A DNA stretch of 64,000 bases from Lomentospora prolificans. Taxonomy: Eukaryota; Ascomycota; Sordariomycetes; Microascales; Microascaceae. Location: assembly GCA_029532625.1 (NCBI GenBank), contig JARFXM010000006.1, positions 2,480,001 to 2,544,000 on the forward strand, written 5' to 3'. The translations under genes were made by a program, and so were the position numbers. Below are positions 44,123-55,571 of the stretch, piece by piece (the stretch's first letter is position 1; the number at the start of each line of letters is the position of its first letter). The notes beneath the pieces were generated by a model. It was given only the letters and a program-made list of their open reading frames with translations, ran no database searches and was not told where the DNA came from.

Positions 44123-45248
44123 TTAATATGGCGAGAACTGACGAGTGAGGATAGCGGCGATGATCATCGTTAGGTACGTAAGGACTAAGAGTATTCCTCC
44201 TTGAGCACCATGCAGCATGATAACAACTCCTACCATACAGATTCCCAACGCGAGGCCGCTGAAGAGACGCGTCGAGCCTTCTCCGAAGATTAAAAGGCAA
44301 GGCGGCACAAGGCAACCTAAGATAACTGCGATGTACTTGACGACTGTCACCGTGATATGCATCCTTGACGTGTCGGTTGTAGTAATCGTCTCCCGACCGA
44401 CCACCTCCGTCTCTGACGGCATCCAGAACTTAAAGATCTCCCAGTTAGCATCCAGCTTATGGAACCGTGAGGTGTGACCTTACAAATAGGACGCGAGTCG
44501 GGTAGCTCAACAGAAGGTCGACAAACCTATAAAATGCATCGTTTGGGGTTAGGCTTCTATAATGCTGTGGACTCTTCTCAAACGGAAGGTAAGCGTCCTT
44601 TCCAAGGAGCTTTTTCTGCCAATTCTCCAATCGCGTTAGGCTCCGGATTGATGGGGTGGGCGACTCGCGGATGGCTTTGAACTTGAGATACAGATCAACT
44701 ATGTGCGGAACATTCGATGTTAGTATCGATTCCAGTCCCTTATCGATCCAATCATCTCGCCTCAGTTCCACATGGAACCAACTCATTACACGCGCCATAT
44801 TGTCTGACAATAGACAGGGCTAGGATGAAATGAGATATACGAACAATACTTCGAGATGGCGCAACTAAGAGCTTCATGATAGGGATCTTCTTCGCCGAAT
44901 GCGGGGCCAGAGCCGTTGGAGTCGCGTTCAAGTGTATCTACGAACTTTTTCTGGAGGACCCCGCCTAGATATTGCAAGGCCTTTTGGGCTGGCACCGGAT
45001 AGATGCAATGGTGGTCGAGAGTATCATCCTGACTTAGGGTGAGGCTCAATGCCCACGATCCTTTATGAACTGCCGTGTTTGAACCAGTTAGAATCTAGAT
45101 ACGCTGACGACAGAATATCTAACAGTTCTTGACCACACTCACACTCCGGGTTGTCCAGCCAGACATCTCGAGAGACACTTGGGCCTGCAGCGGCAGTTCC
45201 CCCATTTAAATCTCCCATTTCAAGGTCGATATCTGCTGGCTGAGGCAT
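44123..45248 (-). CDS. Fungal protein with three C-terminal membrane helices, paralogue A
   Basis: Unknown function; the layout (soluble N-terminal part, three helices at the C-terminus) resembles fungal DUF6594-type proteins, but I do not claim that family firmly. Model: exon 1 45248-45143 (106 nt), exon 2 45069-44850, exon 3 44781-44484, exon 4 44428-44123; about 309 aa. Introns 1 and 3 are clear (GTGAGT...GCAG; GTAAGG...TGCTAAC...TAAG). Intron 2 is uncertain: frame is kept only with an acceptor at 44782, and other choices shift the frame. Soluble part includes E-F-H-K-G-S-W-A-L-S-L-T-L and S-L-T-R-L-E-N-W-Q-K-K. Helices: I-A-V-I-L-G-C-L-V-P-P-C-L-L-I-F-G, L-F-S-G-L-A-L-G-I-C-M-V, and L-V-L-T-Y-L-T-M-I-I. 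Exon pattern and C-terminus match the gene at 53729-54870. An intact product is likely but not proven. Confidence 0.62.
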
Positions 45249-46366
45249 TGTCTTTCTTTCCTCTCTGGGTGGTGACGTATCATATGAGTGGCATATGTTT
45301 CTAGCTGTGAGCCTGAACTCGTTGCTCAGGTTTTTTCGGTTTTCACATCTGGGGACGTCAGCTCCTTTATATAACCATCATTGCTACATGGGACGGTTGC
45401 CGCAGAGGACGCTCTTGACAATCTCTCGACACCCGACCGACAACTTGTCGATAAAAATTCAAAGGATTGGATTTCGCAAGGTCCACCAATATCCTACTTC
45501 CGACACGCCCTCCACTAGAGACCAGAGGCGCAGGTTCCAACCCTACGATGAGACATGCATGGATGTACCTAGCAAGGCCGAACTTGTACTCGATTACGAT
45601 TCGTACACATGAATACATCGATCCTTTGCGCACCGCCTCGGAAGAAAAGAAATACGGAAGGATGCGAACGTATCAGCGTACAAACGTGAAGCGACACGCG
45701 GCTATTTCACGCGGCTTCTTTCAACGACACCTGGAACTACGTTGCATAAATATAGTCATCAGCTTCGCAACTGAACGTTACGCAACATACTCCTTTTGGT
45801 TTTCTATATATTCTACCAATTACTCGTACGTTTCCGAGCGGGACAGCGATTTATACCTGGCAGCGATATCAGATAATCACAATCTGTTACCGGAGTAAAT
45901 TGGCATATATGCAGTGCGTGGTGGTAGGCAACGAGCGACTATCTACGCAGTGATCCCCCTTTGAAATGTTTCTGTATAATACTTGCACCATTTTTTTTAA
46001 AAAAAACAACTAGTAGACCTGTTGTTTAATCAATGTCAAGTTAGCCAACTATTCCTGGTGTATATTCGAGTTTGGGAGCACAAATTGGAAGGTTTTGTTC
46101 CAAGGGAATGGCTCTTATCAAACCTTGACTTTTGACTTTGCGGGAAAAAAATGGAGTTTGAGCACCAAGTAAAAGGAAACAATGGAGTTAATAACCTTTA
46201 AAAACCATGTTTTTCCATAGTAAAAATCATTGATAGCCTCGATCGTGGCTCAGGACAATGAAGTCAAGTGATTTCGTGGCCAGTTCCACAGAAATCGTGA
46301 CAAAACCACTAAGGTACCCGCACAAGATGAGGAAGATCCTCGACGAGGGACAAGGTTGTGGCGCTC
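45249..46366. other. Gap between paralogue A and the MGNC protein
   Basis: About 1.1 kb. The 150 bp next to 45248 are the likely promoter of paralogue A. An AT-rich stretch lies at about 45900-46240, including a T8A7 inverted junction near 45992-46006. The 143-codon open frame at 45467-45898 (plus) shows no motif. Confidence 0.4.
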
Positions 46367-46609
46367 TCATTTGTGGTCTTGACTCCCCGCTGTACTCGAC
46401 TGGCTCGAGTTTCCGGAGCCGGACGGGCGCGGAGAGTTCGGCTTGACGGTTTGATGTCGTCTCCCGTACACCTTGGCACACTGACAGCGCTGGGTTCGCG
46501 GAGTCTTCTGCTGCTTGACAGTTTGATGTCGGCTCCCGTACGTGTCGGAACACTGACAGGGCCGGGTCTCCTGGCCCTCCTGCCTATCTGTACTAAAGCA
46601 GTTTCCCAT
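46367..46609 (-). CDS. Small repeat protein with N-myristoylation start (MGNCFS)
   Basis: Predicted 80-aa protein, not recognised. Seen: start MGNCFS fits the N-myristoyltransferase consensus (Gly2, Ser6) and adds Cys4 as a palmitoylation candidate, so membrane anchoring is predicted. Two 24-residue repeats follow, C-Q-C-S-D-T-Y-G-S-R-H-Q-T-V-K and C-Q-C-A-K-V-Y-G-R-R-H-Q-T-V-K, coded by a 72-bp period (46441-46492 and 46513-46564; 43 of 52 bases match). The period is a multiple of three and the frame stays open through both copies, in favour of coding. The tail is Ser/Pro/Gly-rich. ATG context is fair (GACAATGG). It could still be chance: there is no homologue in the window and no intron to support it. 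It lies between the two membrane-protein paralogues, on the same strand. Confidence 0.42.
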   Translation of the reverse strand: MGNCFSTDRQEGQETRPCQCSDTYGSRHQTVKQQKTPRTQRCQCAKVYGRRHQTVKPNSPRPSGSGNSSQSSTAGSQDHK

Positions 46610-49600
46610 TGTCCTATAGGCTTCAAGCAGGTGGTTCTAGGAATTGGCGCTTTCGGCGCGAGTAAGGAAGTTGTTAGAGACGAAAATGGCGAAAGATAGC
46701 TGTCAAAGATGCTTTTGCTGGGTCAAAGTTATGGATTGGAGAATATCTGGACTGTGATGAGGGAAGGACAGACAGGATGTTAAGTGCACGATATGGATGG
46801 ATGGGTGCCAGCTGATATTATTGTGCGCCTTGTGAAAAAAAAAAAAATACTAGAGTAGGGCTTCCCCTTCAAGTGGCAGGGCCAGTGCAAATCGGGGTAC
46901 AAGGGGTCGGTCGGCATCAGACGGAACAGGCGCAAGGTTCTTTGTTGTTCTCTGTGGTGGAATCATTGTTGAGAGTGTGTACATGGGCGCCGCGTCCAGC
47001 AGAGAGCAGACGTGCTGGGGCGCGGGATCGCGAAGCACACATGTAAGCGGAGCTGTATAGCGCGCGTCTTGATGGCGTGAAGGGGCGAACAAAAAGACAT
47101 GGAACAACGGGGATTCTGGTGCGTCGCTGTGAGCCAACCGTTTCCACGGCCCCGGTCTCGCTTCTTGAGTTGGGAGTCACAACTGCCAGACCATGAGCTC
47201 GTCTTCGGCAGGAAAAGAGGGGGGTCAGAGATCTCGCTCGAGGTGCCAGGGCTCAGTCGGGCCCACGATTGGATCCGGGGAGACAAGCCCGTAACAAAAT
47301 CTTTCCGACGTTGTCCTACATATGCAGGGCAAACCGGTAGGGGCAACCGACTGTCCCAAATTGGCCCCCATCTAGAGCCGTTGGGAACGAGCCACGCCGG
47401 TTCTGAGCCTGGTGGCCCTGTCAGGAGCAGTGGCTCTGTGGCTTATGAGAGAATTTGCAGTGCATGGGAGAACTTTATGTACAGAAGTTGCCCGAAGACC
47501 AGAGAAACCCGGCTGACCGAGATAACTGGCCCAGATGCCAAGGCCGCGAGTTATGATCTGCCGGGATCCTGGCCCCTGTGTATCGGTGAGGTAGGATGCG
47601 GGAGTAGGCTTTAGTGGTCCATTAAATCTTCACCTTGGCTCGACCGTGGCCGGGCCCTGTTGTTGGGCCCCCCCCTTTGAGCGTGTGTGTGTGTGTTGGG
47701 CAAAGCCGGCTTGAAGTACCAGTTGTTGCAGGCATGAAACAAGCTCTGAGCCGGTGGATGTGGTCCTGGGATGGCCTGGCGGCTCTTGGCTCGCTCAACC
47801 AAACGAGTCCTTCAGGGGCGACATCCATCAAGACCTGGCAGAATCTCCTGTCCCTCTCTCGCGCCCGTTGCTTGTTGTTCGCTCTGGTCAAGCAGACATG
47901 GCACTCTGACTGGGGCCCACCCTGAGGGACGACCTGGGGGGTGTGGCTCCAAGATAAGCTCGTTTTTCAGGACCCATGGTTCAAGCACGCTAAGAACCCG
48001 CCGGCCCCTCGCAGGTGCAGTCCAAACCAGTGGGTCCCGAAGACTCTGGGCGGGTCCTGATGGGTTATGCAATAAGACGTCGTGAGGTGTTGCGGATAGA
48101 ACAATCCTGAGCCCAGTACGGCGTATGCAATAAACGTTCTGGTCCAGAACCTTACGGACATTGAGCTTGAGCCCGATTCCGCAACGAGAGTAGGAGATAA
48201 AACCGCTCATGCCAGCAAAGCAGATGTAAATGAATAACAAAGACGTCTTTTCTTTCATTTTCTCTTCTTTTTGTTAATCCGAAATAGAATAGAGTTCATC
48301 CGGAACGCAGACGACGTGGGGACTTAACTCCGCAACATCTTTCCAAGCTGGCGAGGGTTCGGGGAATCAGACAAACCCAACTGCCCGAGGCAGACCTCCT
48401 ATCTTTATAGCCAAGGGTTAGCAAACTTGAGCCATCTGCAAGGCGGCAGATGTATGCGAACCCAATCACCTCTTTCTCTAATATCGATTTCCCGTCCAAG
48501 AAATGACGCATAACAGATATCCCAACGGTGTGATGGTCCATTTGGCGACCTACATCGCTTAACACCCGTCATGGTGCTTCACAAACCCCATGTCCACTCG
48601 GCTCCCGCCTGTCGGCGTTGTCGGCGTTGTGCCGCCGCAAACGGCACCGTCCATTGGCTTGCATATCGGAGGGCATGAGGCGTTAAAATTGAATAGAGGC
48701 GCATTGCACGTGAGACAAGGTCGCTAGGGTCGACACGAAACTATCTCTGAGCTGAGTTTGCCTTCAGGTTCGATGTTTGGCGCCGTGCGATATCAAACAG
48801 GCCCCATGTAGAAGAATCAATACACGTATAGAAGGCGGGTAAAGCTTAAGATTTCGGGCACCTGTGAGTTTGAGTAGCCATAAAATAACCCCTGTTCACG
48901 AGCCAAGGGTGGGAAGAGGCAGGTTAATTAATCATCCATCTATTAAATATGTCTCTAACTATCTCTGCAGTCCCGCTACCCCTCTCTCCTCACTCTTCAC
49001 ACCAAATGAAATATGATGGGGTCCGACCCGATGGCCAAGGCAGGTCATGATGCATGCATGCGCTGACTCTGAGTGGCTGATGTGGACCAGCAAATCACGA
49101 GCCATTCGGGTCGGATCGCAGATCCATGCGAATGCGACCCGCCCTTGCCTACCCACGAGGGGAAGCTCTATTTTGAACTGTCCAAACACGCTCAGCCATG
49201 GGCCCCCCCACGGAGAGGAGGACGATTTGCCCTTTCGTTCATGCGTTCGATTCTGCCATCCATGTCTCTGAGGTACAGGGGTTGGTGAAAGAGACTTTAC
49301 GCATCTTTCAATGACCCCTACCCTGGAATATGGACTCCAGCCATCCTGGCAGGACCATGACGAGGGTCTCGGATTGCCGGGACTTTGTACAAAACAAAGC
49401 ACTCTCCCTACCTCGGCATCCCACTCCCGACGGGTGAGAGGTAGGCGTGGCCCGACTCTCAGCGAGTTAGGGGACGTAAACCATGCAAGGATGCAGGCCA
49501 TTCTTTCGCGGGCGTGTGTGTGTTTGGGGGTTGGAGGGCGGGAACGCTGGTTGTCCCAAGGTAAGCCCTTGTGAGCCGGTGTACGCATGGGCTTCTTCAA

Positions 49601-52600
49601 CGATAGTATGAGGGCAAGGGAATGGGGTTGCCGATGGCCTCCCTCTGGTTGGAGGAACGTAGCTGGCAACTCCAACCAATTAGATCCGGGGTCAGTGGGC
49701 TGCTTAGAATATTAGCATCATCACCCGCATTGCTAGCAAGGACTGGTCGAGAGACGCCGCCACCAACCCTCGTGCGGCAGTCACTCCCAGCCCGCGCTAA
49801 GGAGATGAGCATGGCACAGAAGACGCGCTGTGACAATTTAGATCGCTTGCTGCACGCCATCAAATTTCCCACGGTAACTCTTTATACCCACCGTTACCTT
49901 TGCGGCCCTTGCCGTTGAGGCTGGAGGACAGAGATGGCGTGCATTCCCGCTACGGAGCTGCTCGAACTGCCAACAGGGCCAAGGCCACGCTAGTAGATGT
50001 GTGTCGCCGATCCGGTGAATAAACACCCCCTCCACCTAGAGCTGGCGTTATGAGGTACATGAGTGAATAGGTGGACTGCAGACGAGGCTTAGAGACAACT
50101 GCTGGCTAGATAGGCTGGATCACCGCTTGATGAGGGTGTCGCCAGTGGATGGCCGGCAGCATGAGGATGCCTTTTCAGCTCAGAGGCCAAGATACAGCTG
50201 GCAAGGCCGGTGAAGAAGGAGAGAGAAGAGTGCAGAAAACTGTAGAAGCAGAGGAGAGCAACGGCCATTCGTTGATGAAGCTCACCGCTCAGAAGATCCT
50301 GGCTCGCCCCGTAGTACGCCTATCTGCAAAATAGACTTTCGGAAGCGATGGCGCAGCGCCGAGGTTGCAGCTTGTATGTGAGCGATCCCTATTGACAATC
50401 ACTCATTGCCACTTTATCGCGGCCTGAAGTGCGAAGGGAATGGAGGAGCGGAAGGGGTGTGTGTGTGAGGCGTCAACAGCCATTCGGCCCGCTAACAAGG
50501 AGGGCAAGGCCACATGCAAGCCCGGGAACCCGGCTGTACCTACACGCCCTACTGCAGAAACCATAGCCGGAGAACAAATATTAGTACCAGCAGATGAGGG
50601 TACACCAAGATACGTCGATATACGACTCGAAGTGTGAGGAAACACCTCAGAGCAATGAAAGGCACAAATCCAGAGGTGATAGGCCAGAGGTACTGGGCAC
50701 TAGACCCAAAGAGGGGCAACAGCTACGCTCGACGTAAGAACGTTCATGAAACGACGGCAGAATGTGAGAGAATGGGTTCATCATGACTTTAAAAACGGCT
50801 CCACCGCCATCTCCACCAAGGCGTTGCGCTTTCTTAGAGCCCAAGACGAATGCGCGATGGCACCAGGCGCAGGCCGTTGGAAGGGCGCTACGTGGTTGAT
50901 ACTTGCGGCGACGTGAATCGATCAGCGACTTCAATTGATCCATGCTGGTAGGATGCAGAAATTCTGGGAAAGGCCACCCGTGATGCCGCCATGACGGCGT
51001 GTCCACACTCTTCGGTAAGGTACTCAACCACAGTCGTTGTAGAGCACAACTACAGATGGCGAACGCAATAGAATCTTCGTCTTGCTAATACCACTGACGA
51101 TGAAGTTTCTCAGTTGATTTGTGTCCTGCCCTGCCACTTTGGCGTCGCACTGTTAAATCCCCACAGAAAGAGGACAATTTGGAACCTGAAATCTCCAGGA
51201 TTCTCACAAAGCAGGTGGTTTAGAGGCCCGTTCAAAGTGGCTGAACGCTCTTCGACACCACGAGCGTGCAAGTGACCGAAGGTGGCTCTGGGCAATCATG
51301 AACTGGAAAGCCACTGGAAGCTGGAGCAAGACCTGTCAGCATTGGGAGGCTTCGAGAGCATAGGGATGGTGAGGGGTCTAATTGAATTATGTGGTGACGG
51401 GACTTGTTGAAGAATGTGCCAATTACAGAGCGCCAGCTGTGGCGAGATCAGTGAATCGCCACTGGCATTGTTCAATTGGCAAACTCAGCCAGCAGTGAGC
51501 ACAGCGGGCGCTGGCCAAAGGATTTCCTTAGCACTGGCTGGCTGGCTGCCAGCAAGCGTTGTGGTCCTTGGAGGACTTAGTCATGTTGGGGAAACTCCCC
51601 ACCAAAGTCGGCTCCCCCACGTATGAATGGATACTAATAACCCCAAACAAAAAGGATTGGTTCGTCCTGATGAGGCGGCATCGGACATCGGGCTGGCTGT
51701 GTGCAACGGCGGACCTCACCTCATCTGTTGCCTTGCAACCTGCAATCAAACTCAAAATATTCCGACACCGCGAACAGCAATGCCCAAAGCGAGAATTGGT
51801 TCACACAGACTGCATGCAGGGTTCGAAGATCAGTGCATTGGGGTTCTTCAGGTTCGTCATGACTTGCATGGAAAGTCTGCAGAGTTAGCACAAGCTAATC
51901 CTCGTTCCTGGCAGGCCGTGGGTCTTCATGCGACAGAGCTTGATGAACCCGCCCTATGCGATCAGGCGGGGGGAATTATTCAATGGGAGTACTTGCTGGT
52001 TGGAAGTTGCATATCTTCCCGAGCTCGATGTCACCGCGAGGGAGGGTTGAACAGGAAGGCGGTGTGAGATGGGAGACCCCCTCGCCAGCTTTGCTGGTTG
52101 CTGACCTGTGGGCCAGCAGTTGGATGGTTGGCTGGCAAGCGCGAATTCGATGCACAAATGTTCAAACATTGATACACCGCCTGGCCCGGCCAACATTGTT
52201 TGCTTAGCACAAGCTCCCGTAGAGGGCAGAGGCGAAGCGAGATTAAATTGCTGGAAAGTACCATTAAGCATCGACAGCGTGACGACAGCCATGAGAGCTT
52301 GAAAGAAAACAGAAGATGGGAGAAGGGCTAGAAAAACAAGAGATAGTGAGGGCATGAAATCCGCAAGGGACAAAATGAGCAGGCAACACGCCAGCTTAAT
52401 ATGGAAATGAGATGGATCCCCGAATTCAATCCCCACCTCTTATCTGCCACTAATTGAGACGATGTGTGACATTGCTGGCTAGCGTAGATTACAGTAGGTA
52501 GGGTTACGCCAGCCCTACCCCTAGCGTTCGCCGGTGCTGCTGGCATTGGAGGCTCGCTCATTTCCTCTTGCCTGGCTGGCGAATCAGGGAACCTTGAGTA

Positions 52601-53728
52601 GACGCCTTGATCGGCCCCAGAGTAATATCGTAATAGCGCAGCTTTAAAATAGCATAGGGCTCGTCTGGTTCCCACCTTTGGCCGGTCGAAACCAATTGTC
52701 GGCGCTTCCCTCTGTCTCACTCCTCTTCGTGTTGACTTCGTGATGAGGGACTAGGGGCTCCGACCAGGTCGGGCTTGGTTCGGGCTTCCTCCCAGAGCCA
52801 GGCGAGCGAATCCAGCGCCAGAACCACTCTTACGAAGTCCCCGACGGCTGTTCATAGCCTGGCATGGATACGCCAGGCTGCCAGCATACAAAGAGCCTCA
52901 GGACGACTCGGGGTGGTGGGCCGGGAGCTACACAGGCGATGGCCCTTGTAAAACGGTTGGCCGGCGGCGTCGATTTAGCGTTGGGGTGTTCCATCGTTTA
53001 CATGGATCCATTCGAAGAGGGACCGGGCCCATGGGCTACGGTCTAAGGTCATGCTCCGTCCATTTACATTCAGTCCATGTACCATTCGTAAGCTAAACAG
53101 CGAGAATAGTACCCACCAGCTGTGCATAACTCTTTTCACTATGGACTTCGTTTCGGTCTGCCATATTGGTCCGCGGGCTGGGGAATGGGTGGGAGTTCAG
53201 TGGACTACTTGTTCCGTCATGGAGGACTTGTTGTCAACTCAGTGGAAGTTCTCCAGCGCTGCTGATCGTCTTTCATTCGCCCATTCGTACATTCGTACAC
53301 GGCCCAGGTTGACGTGCCTTCCCCCATGTTCTCGTACTCTTCCGGATCATAGTTTCCATCATACCAAATTCCTGCGGCCCCTACATCTGGACTTTCGTCT
53401 TCGAGCGAGCACGCAATAAATCGTTTCTATTTTCTAGATTCAACTACTGGCTGGCCCCCGAACTAGAGGCTTAAGCTTTGCAGCGCGATCGACCCTTTCC
53501 CGAAGAGACACTGCCGCCCCAAAACAGTTAACCGGCCAAAGGAAACTCTCTGCGAGAATAGACGGGCTCCGAGACCAGCAGGTCACCTCCCCTCCCCCAT
53601 CCGACCAAGGTTTCTTGTCAAGGCTTGAAACTTCTACACGCCTATTTACTCTGACCTCCAGTTGCCCACATCAGTCCCTCTCCGCTCGCCAGGGATTTAG
53701 AGAAGGCTGCGATAGCGGACACGTCCCC
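46610..53728. other. Seven-kilobase gene-poor stretch between the paralogues
   Basis: I recognise no gene here. Longer open frames (47099-47614 plus; 48959-49675 minus; 51954-52436 minus) have atypical composition, no domains and overlapping rivals on the other strand. Short GT runs occur near 47683-47696. GCCAGC/GCTGGC words are frequent at 51470-52600 (for example a triple GGCT at about 51536-51549). Confidence 0.4.
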
Positions 53729-54870
53729 TCAGGCAGCGCCAAACCGCCTGCCGAGGACGGATGTGATGATCATGGTCAAGTAACTCAACATAATCAAAAT
53801 GGCGCTGGCACCTGCGTTGCTCCAATACATCAACACGATGACAAATACCAGGCAGATGGCGAGGGAGAAGCCGCTAAGAAGGTCAGTTGGACCTTTGCCA
53901 AAAATCATCAAGCAGATTGGAAGGAAACACGAGATTATGACACCAATCGTGGCGATCGTGGACACGATGCTCTCGAATCTCTCCGCCATGAAGCTGGTAA
54001 CAGTCCAGCCATCTGCCTTGAATTCATTTGAGATCCGAAACTAACCGGAGAGACGGCGGTGTTAGCTTTTCGTGTTTGGCGCTCCTCCATCATCACTCTA
54101 GATACGGTCTTTGAAACCCTAGACTCCTTGACAAATCAAACAGAAGAGATGGACGAATAGCATACCAAGATCTTGCCCAAGCGGTAGTTGAGCGCGTGTG
54201 CGAGAAGCTTCTGGATAGCGTTTCTATTGCCGAGATTTCTGTGCATATCCCGGGCCCCCTCGAAAGGAGCGTGATAGTCCTCACCGGTATAGACACGAAG
54301 GATATTCTCTAAGCGCTCGATTTCCTTTGGTGACGATCTATCAAGTTCCTCGATTTGATGAATCCTCTGCACTGTCTCGGCTACGACACGGCTGCAAAGT
54401 TAGCAGGTCCATCCTTTCATGTCTCGCTAGGAATCTCGATGACAGCTTCGGGCGTCAAGGGCGATAGCACCGCATACCATGGTCTTTCTCGGCTTTCCAA
54501 AGCTCTTCCATGTCTTCATCGTATTCACCTGGGACTGGCCCAGTTCCTTTCATATAGCGTCGAAGAACCTTGGTTGACGTGGCCTCTATTCTCCCATATT
54601 GGTACATCTTAACGAGGTGAGATACGGCTAGGTTAACACTGCTCTGGCTTGCGAGCGTCCTATCAAATACCAAGGCCAGTGCCACTGAAGGCAGACCTTT
54701 GGGGGCTGTTTGGAAGGTGAGTTATGAAGGCTGAGACAGACAAGGGACTTGGGCGAAAACATACCGTCCTTGAATTCATTCCACAGTTCCTGTGCTGACA
54801 TGTCATCCGGACTTTTAGCCACGGCCGGCGGCGGCACGCTAGCTTCCTCGAGATCGTTGTGTTCAGCCAT
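53729..54870 (-). CDS. Fungal protein with three C-terminal membrane helices, paralogue B
   Basis: Unknown function, same family as the gene at 44123-45248. Model: exon 1 54870-54765 (106 nt, same length as in paralogue A), exon 2 54696-54478, exon 3 54380-54166, exon 4 54040-53729; 283 aa, with GTATGT/GTATGC donors throughout and frame kept at every junction. Soluble part: A-Q-E-L-W-N-E-F-K-D-G-L, V-A-L-A-L-V-F-D-R-T-L, E-I-E-R-L-E-N-I-L-R-V-Y. Then three helices: I-A-T-I-G-V-I-I-S-C-F-L-P-I-C-L-M-I-F-G, L-L-S-G-F-S-L-A-I-C-L-V-F-V-I-V-L, and I-L-I-M-L-S-Y-L-T-M-I-I. The C-terminal parts of A and B share the pattern I-F-G-x-G-x-T-x-L-x-S-G and Y-L-T-M-I-I. In-frame upstream ATGs are absent; the chosen start follows a plain leader. 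Likely an integral membrane protein; location unknown. Confidence 0.7.
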
Positions 54871-55376
54871 GTTTCCAATTCGAATAGCAGAAGGAACACT
54901 GACTGGGTATTTGAAAGAACGCCTGGAGCATTGAGAGTGGTGCTTGATGGATTGTACAGCCCCCAAAGTCTGATGAGAGATCCATCATCGATACTTATAT
55001 TAACCCATTGAGCAGCGAGCCCGCTTCCGACACAGGGCCTCGAACCTCAAGAGACCTGAATGGCAGTTTGAAAGTGAACGCATCGAATGGCAGCATTCTC
55101 CAATCTGTCATCCATCTCTGGTGGTTTTGACACACCATTCTGTTCAGTAGGGTGCTGATGAATGTGGTTGCAGCCCAGAGTGTGGTGTGTCAGGGTGTTC
55201 ATAACTCAGCTAGCCCTCTCAGTGCTTTGTATCCTGTGGTACTCACAGGTCAAACTCGGTCGGAGGACTTGCGGTAGGCTGCTCAAACACTATTAAGACC
55301 CCGCGATTGAACCACACCCCCATCTTCTTGTCGACTCAAATAGAAAACGAGCTTCCGTTTCTTCTCACACTTGGCG
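54871..55376. promoter_or_regulatory. Upstream region of paralogue B
   Basis: About 500 bp between paralogue B and the possible third remnant. It probably contains the promoter of paralogue B (a TATATTAA-like reading near 54995-55005). Nothing else seen. Confidence 0.3.
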
Positions 55377-55571
55377 TTAAATGGATGGCACTTGATGATG
55401 TCCGGCGGATAATGATAGGCCCATTTGACGCCGGCGTATAGGCGGGTGCGCACACGCTATGTTCGACGACAATTGAAGATGAGCATCTTTGCTATACATT
55501 TTCGCTCGGTTGTTATCGAACACTAAGGCCAGCCTGATGTTTGTAATATCATCTACCCAAACGCTATACAA
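55377..55571 (-). pseudogene. Possible third, truncated copy of the membrane-protein family
   Basis: On the minus strand a short open segment reads D-D-I-T-N-I-R-L-A-L-V-F-D-N-N. It resembles the exon 2 start of paralogue B (L-P-S-V-A-L-A-L-V-F-D-R-T). At the base level CTGGCCTTAGTGTTCGATA and CTGGCCTTGGTATTTGATA differ at four of 19 positions. No matching exon 1, exon 3 or membrane-helix exon was found nearby, so if real this is a fragment. The match is short and may be coincidence. Confidence 0.28.

Noticed and set aside
48959..49675. A 238-codon minus-strand open frame.
   Set aside because: Rich in Arg, Pro, Ser and Trp without pattern, overlapped by opposing frames, no splice or start support.
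51954..52355. A minus-strand frame starting M-P-S-L-S-L-V-F-L-A-L-L that looks like a small secreted protein with a signal peptide.
   Set aside because: The rest is low in pattern, overlaps the GCTGGC-rich zone and has only three cysteines after the signal; a chance hydrophobic start is as likely.
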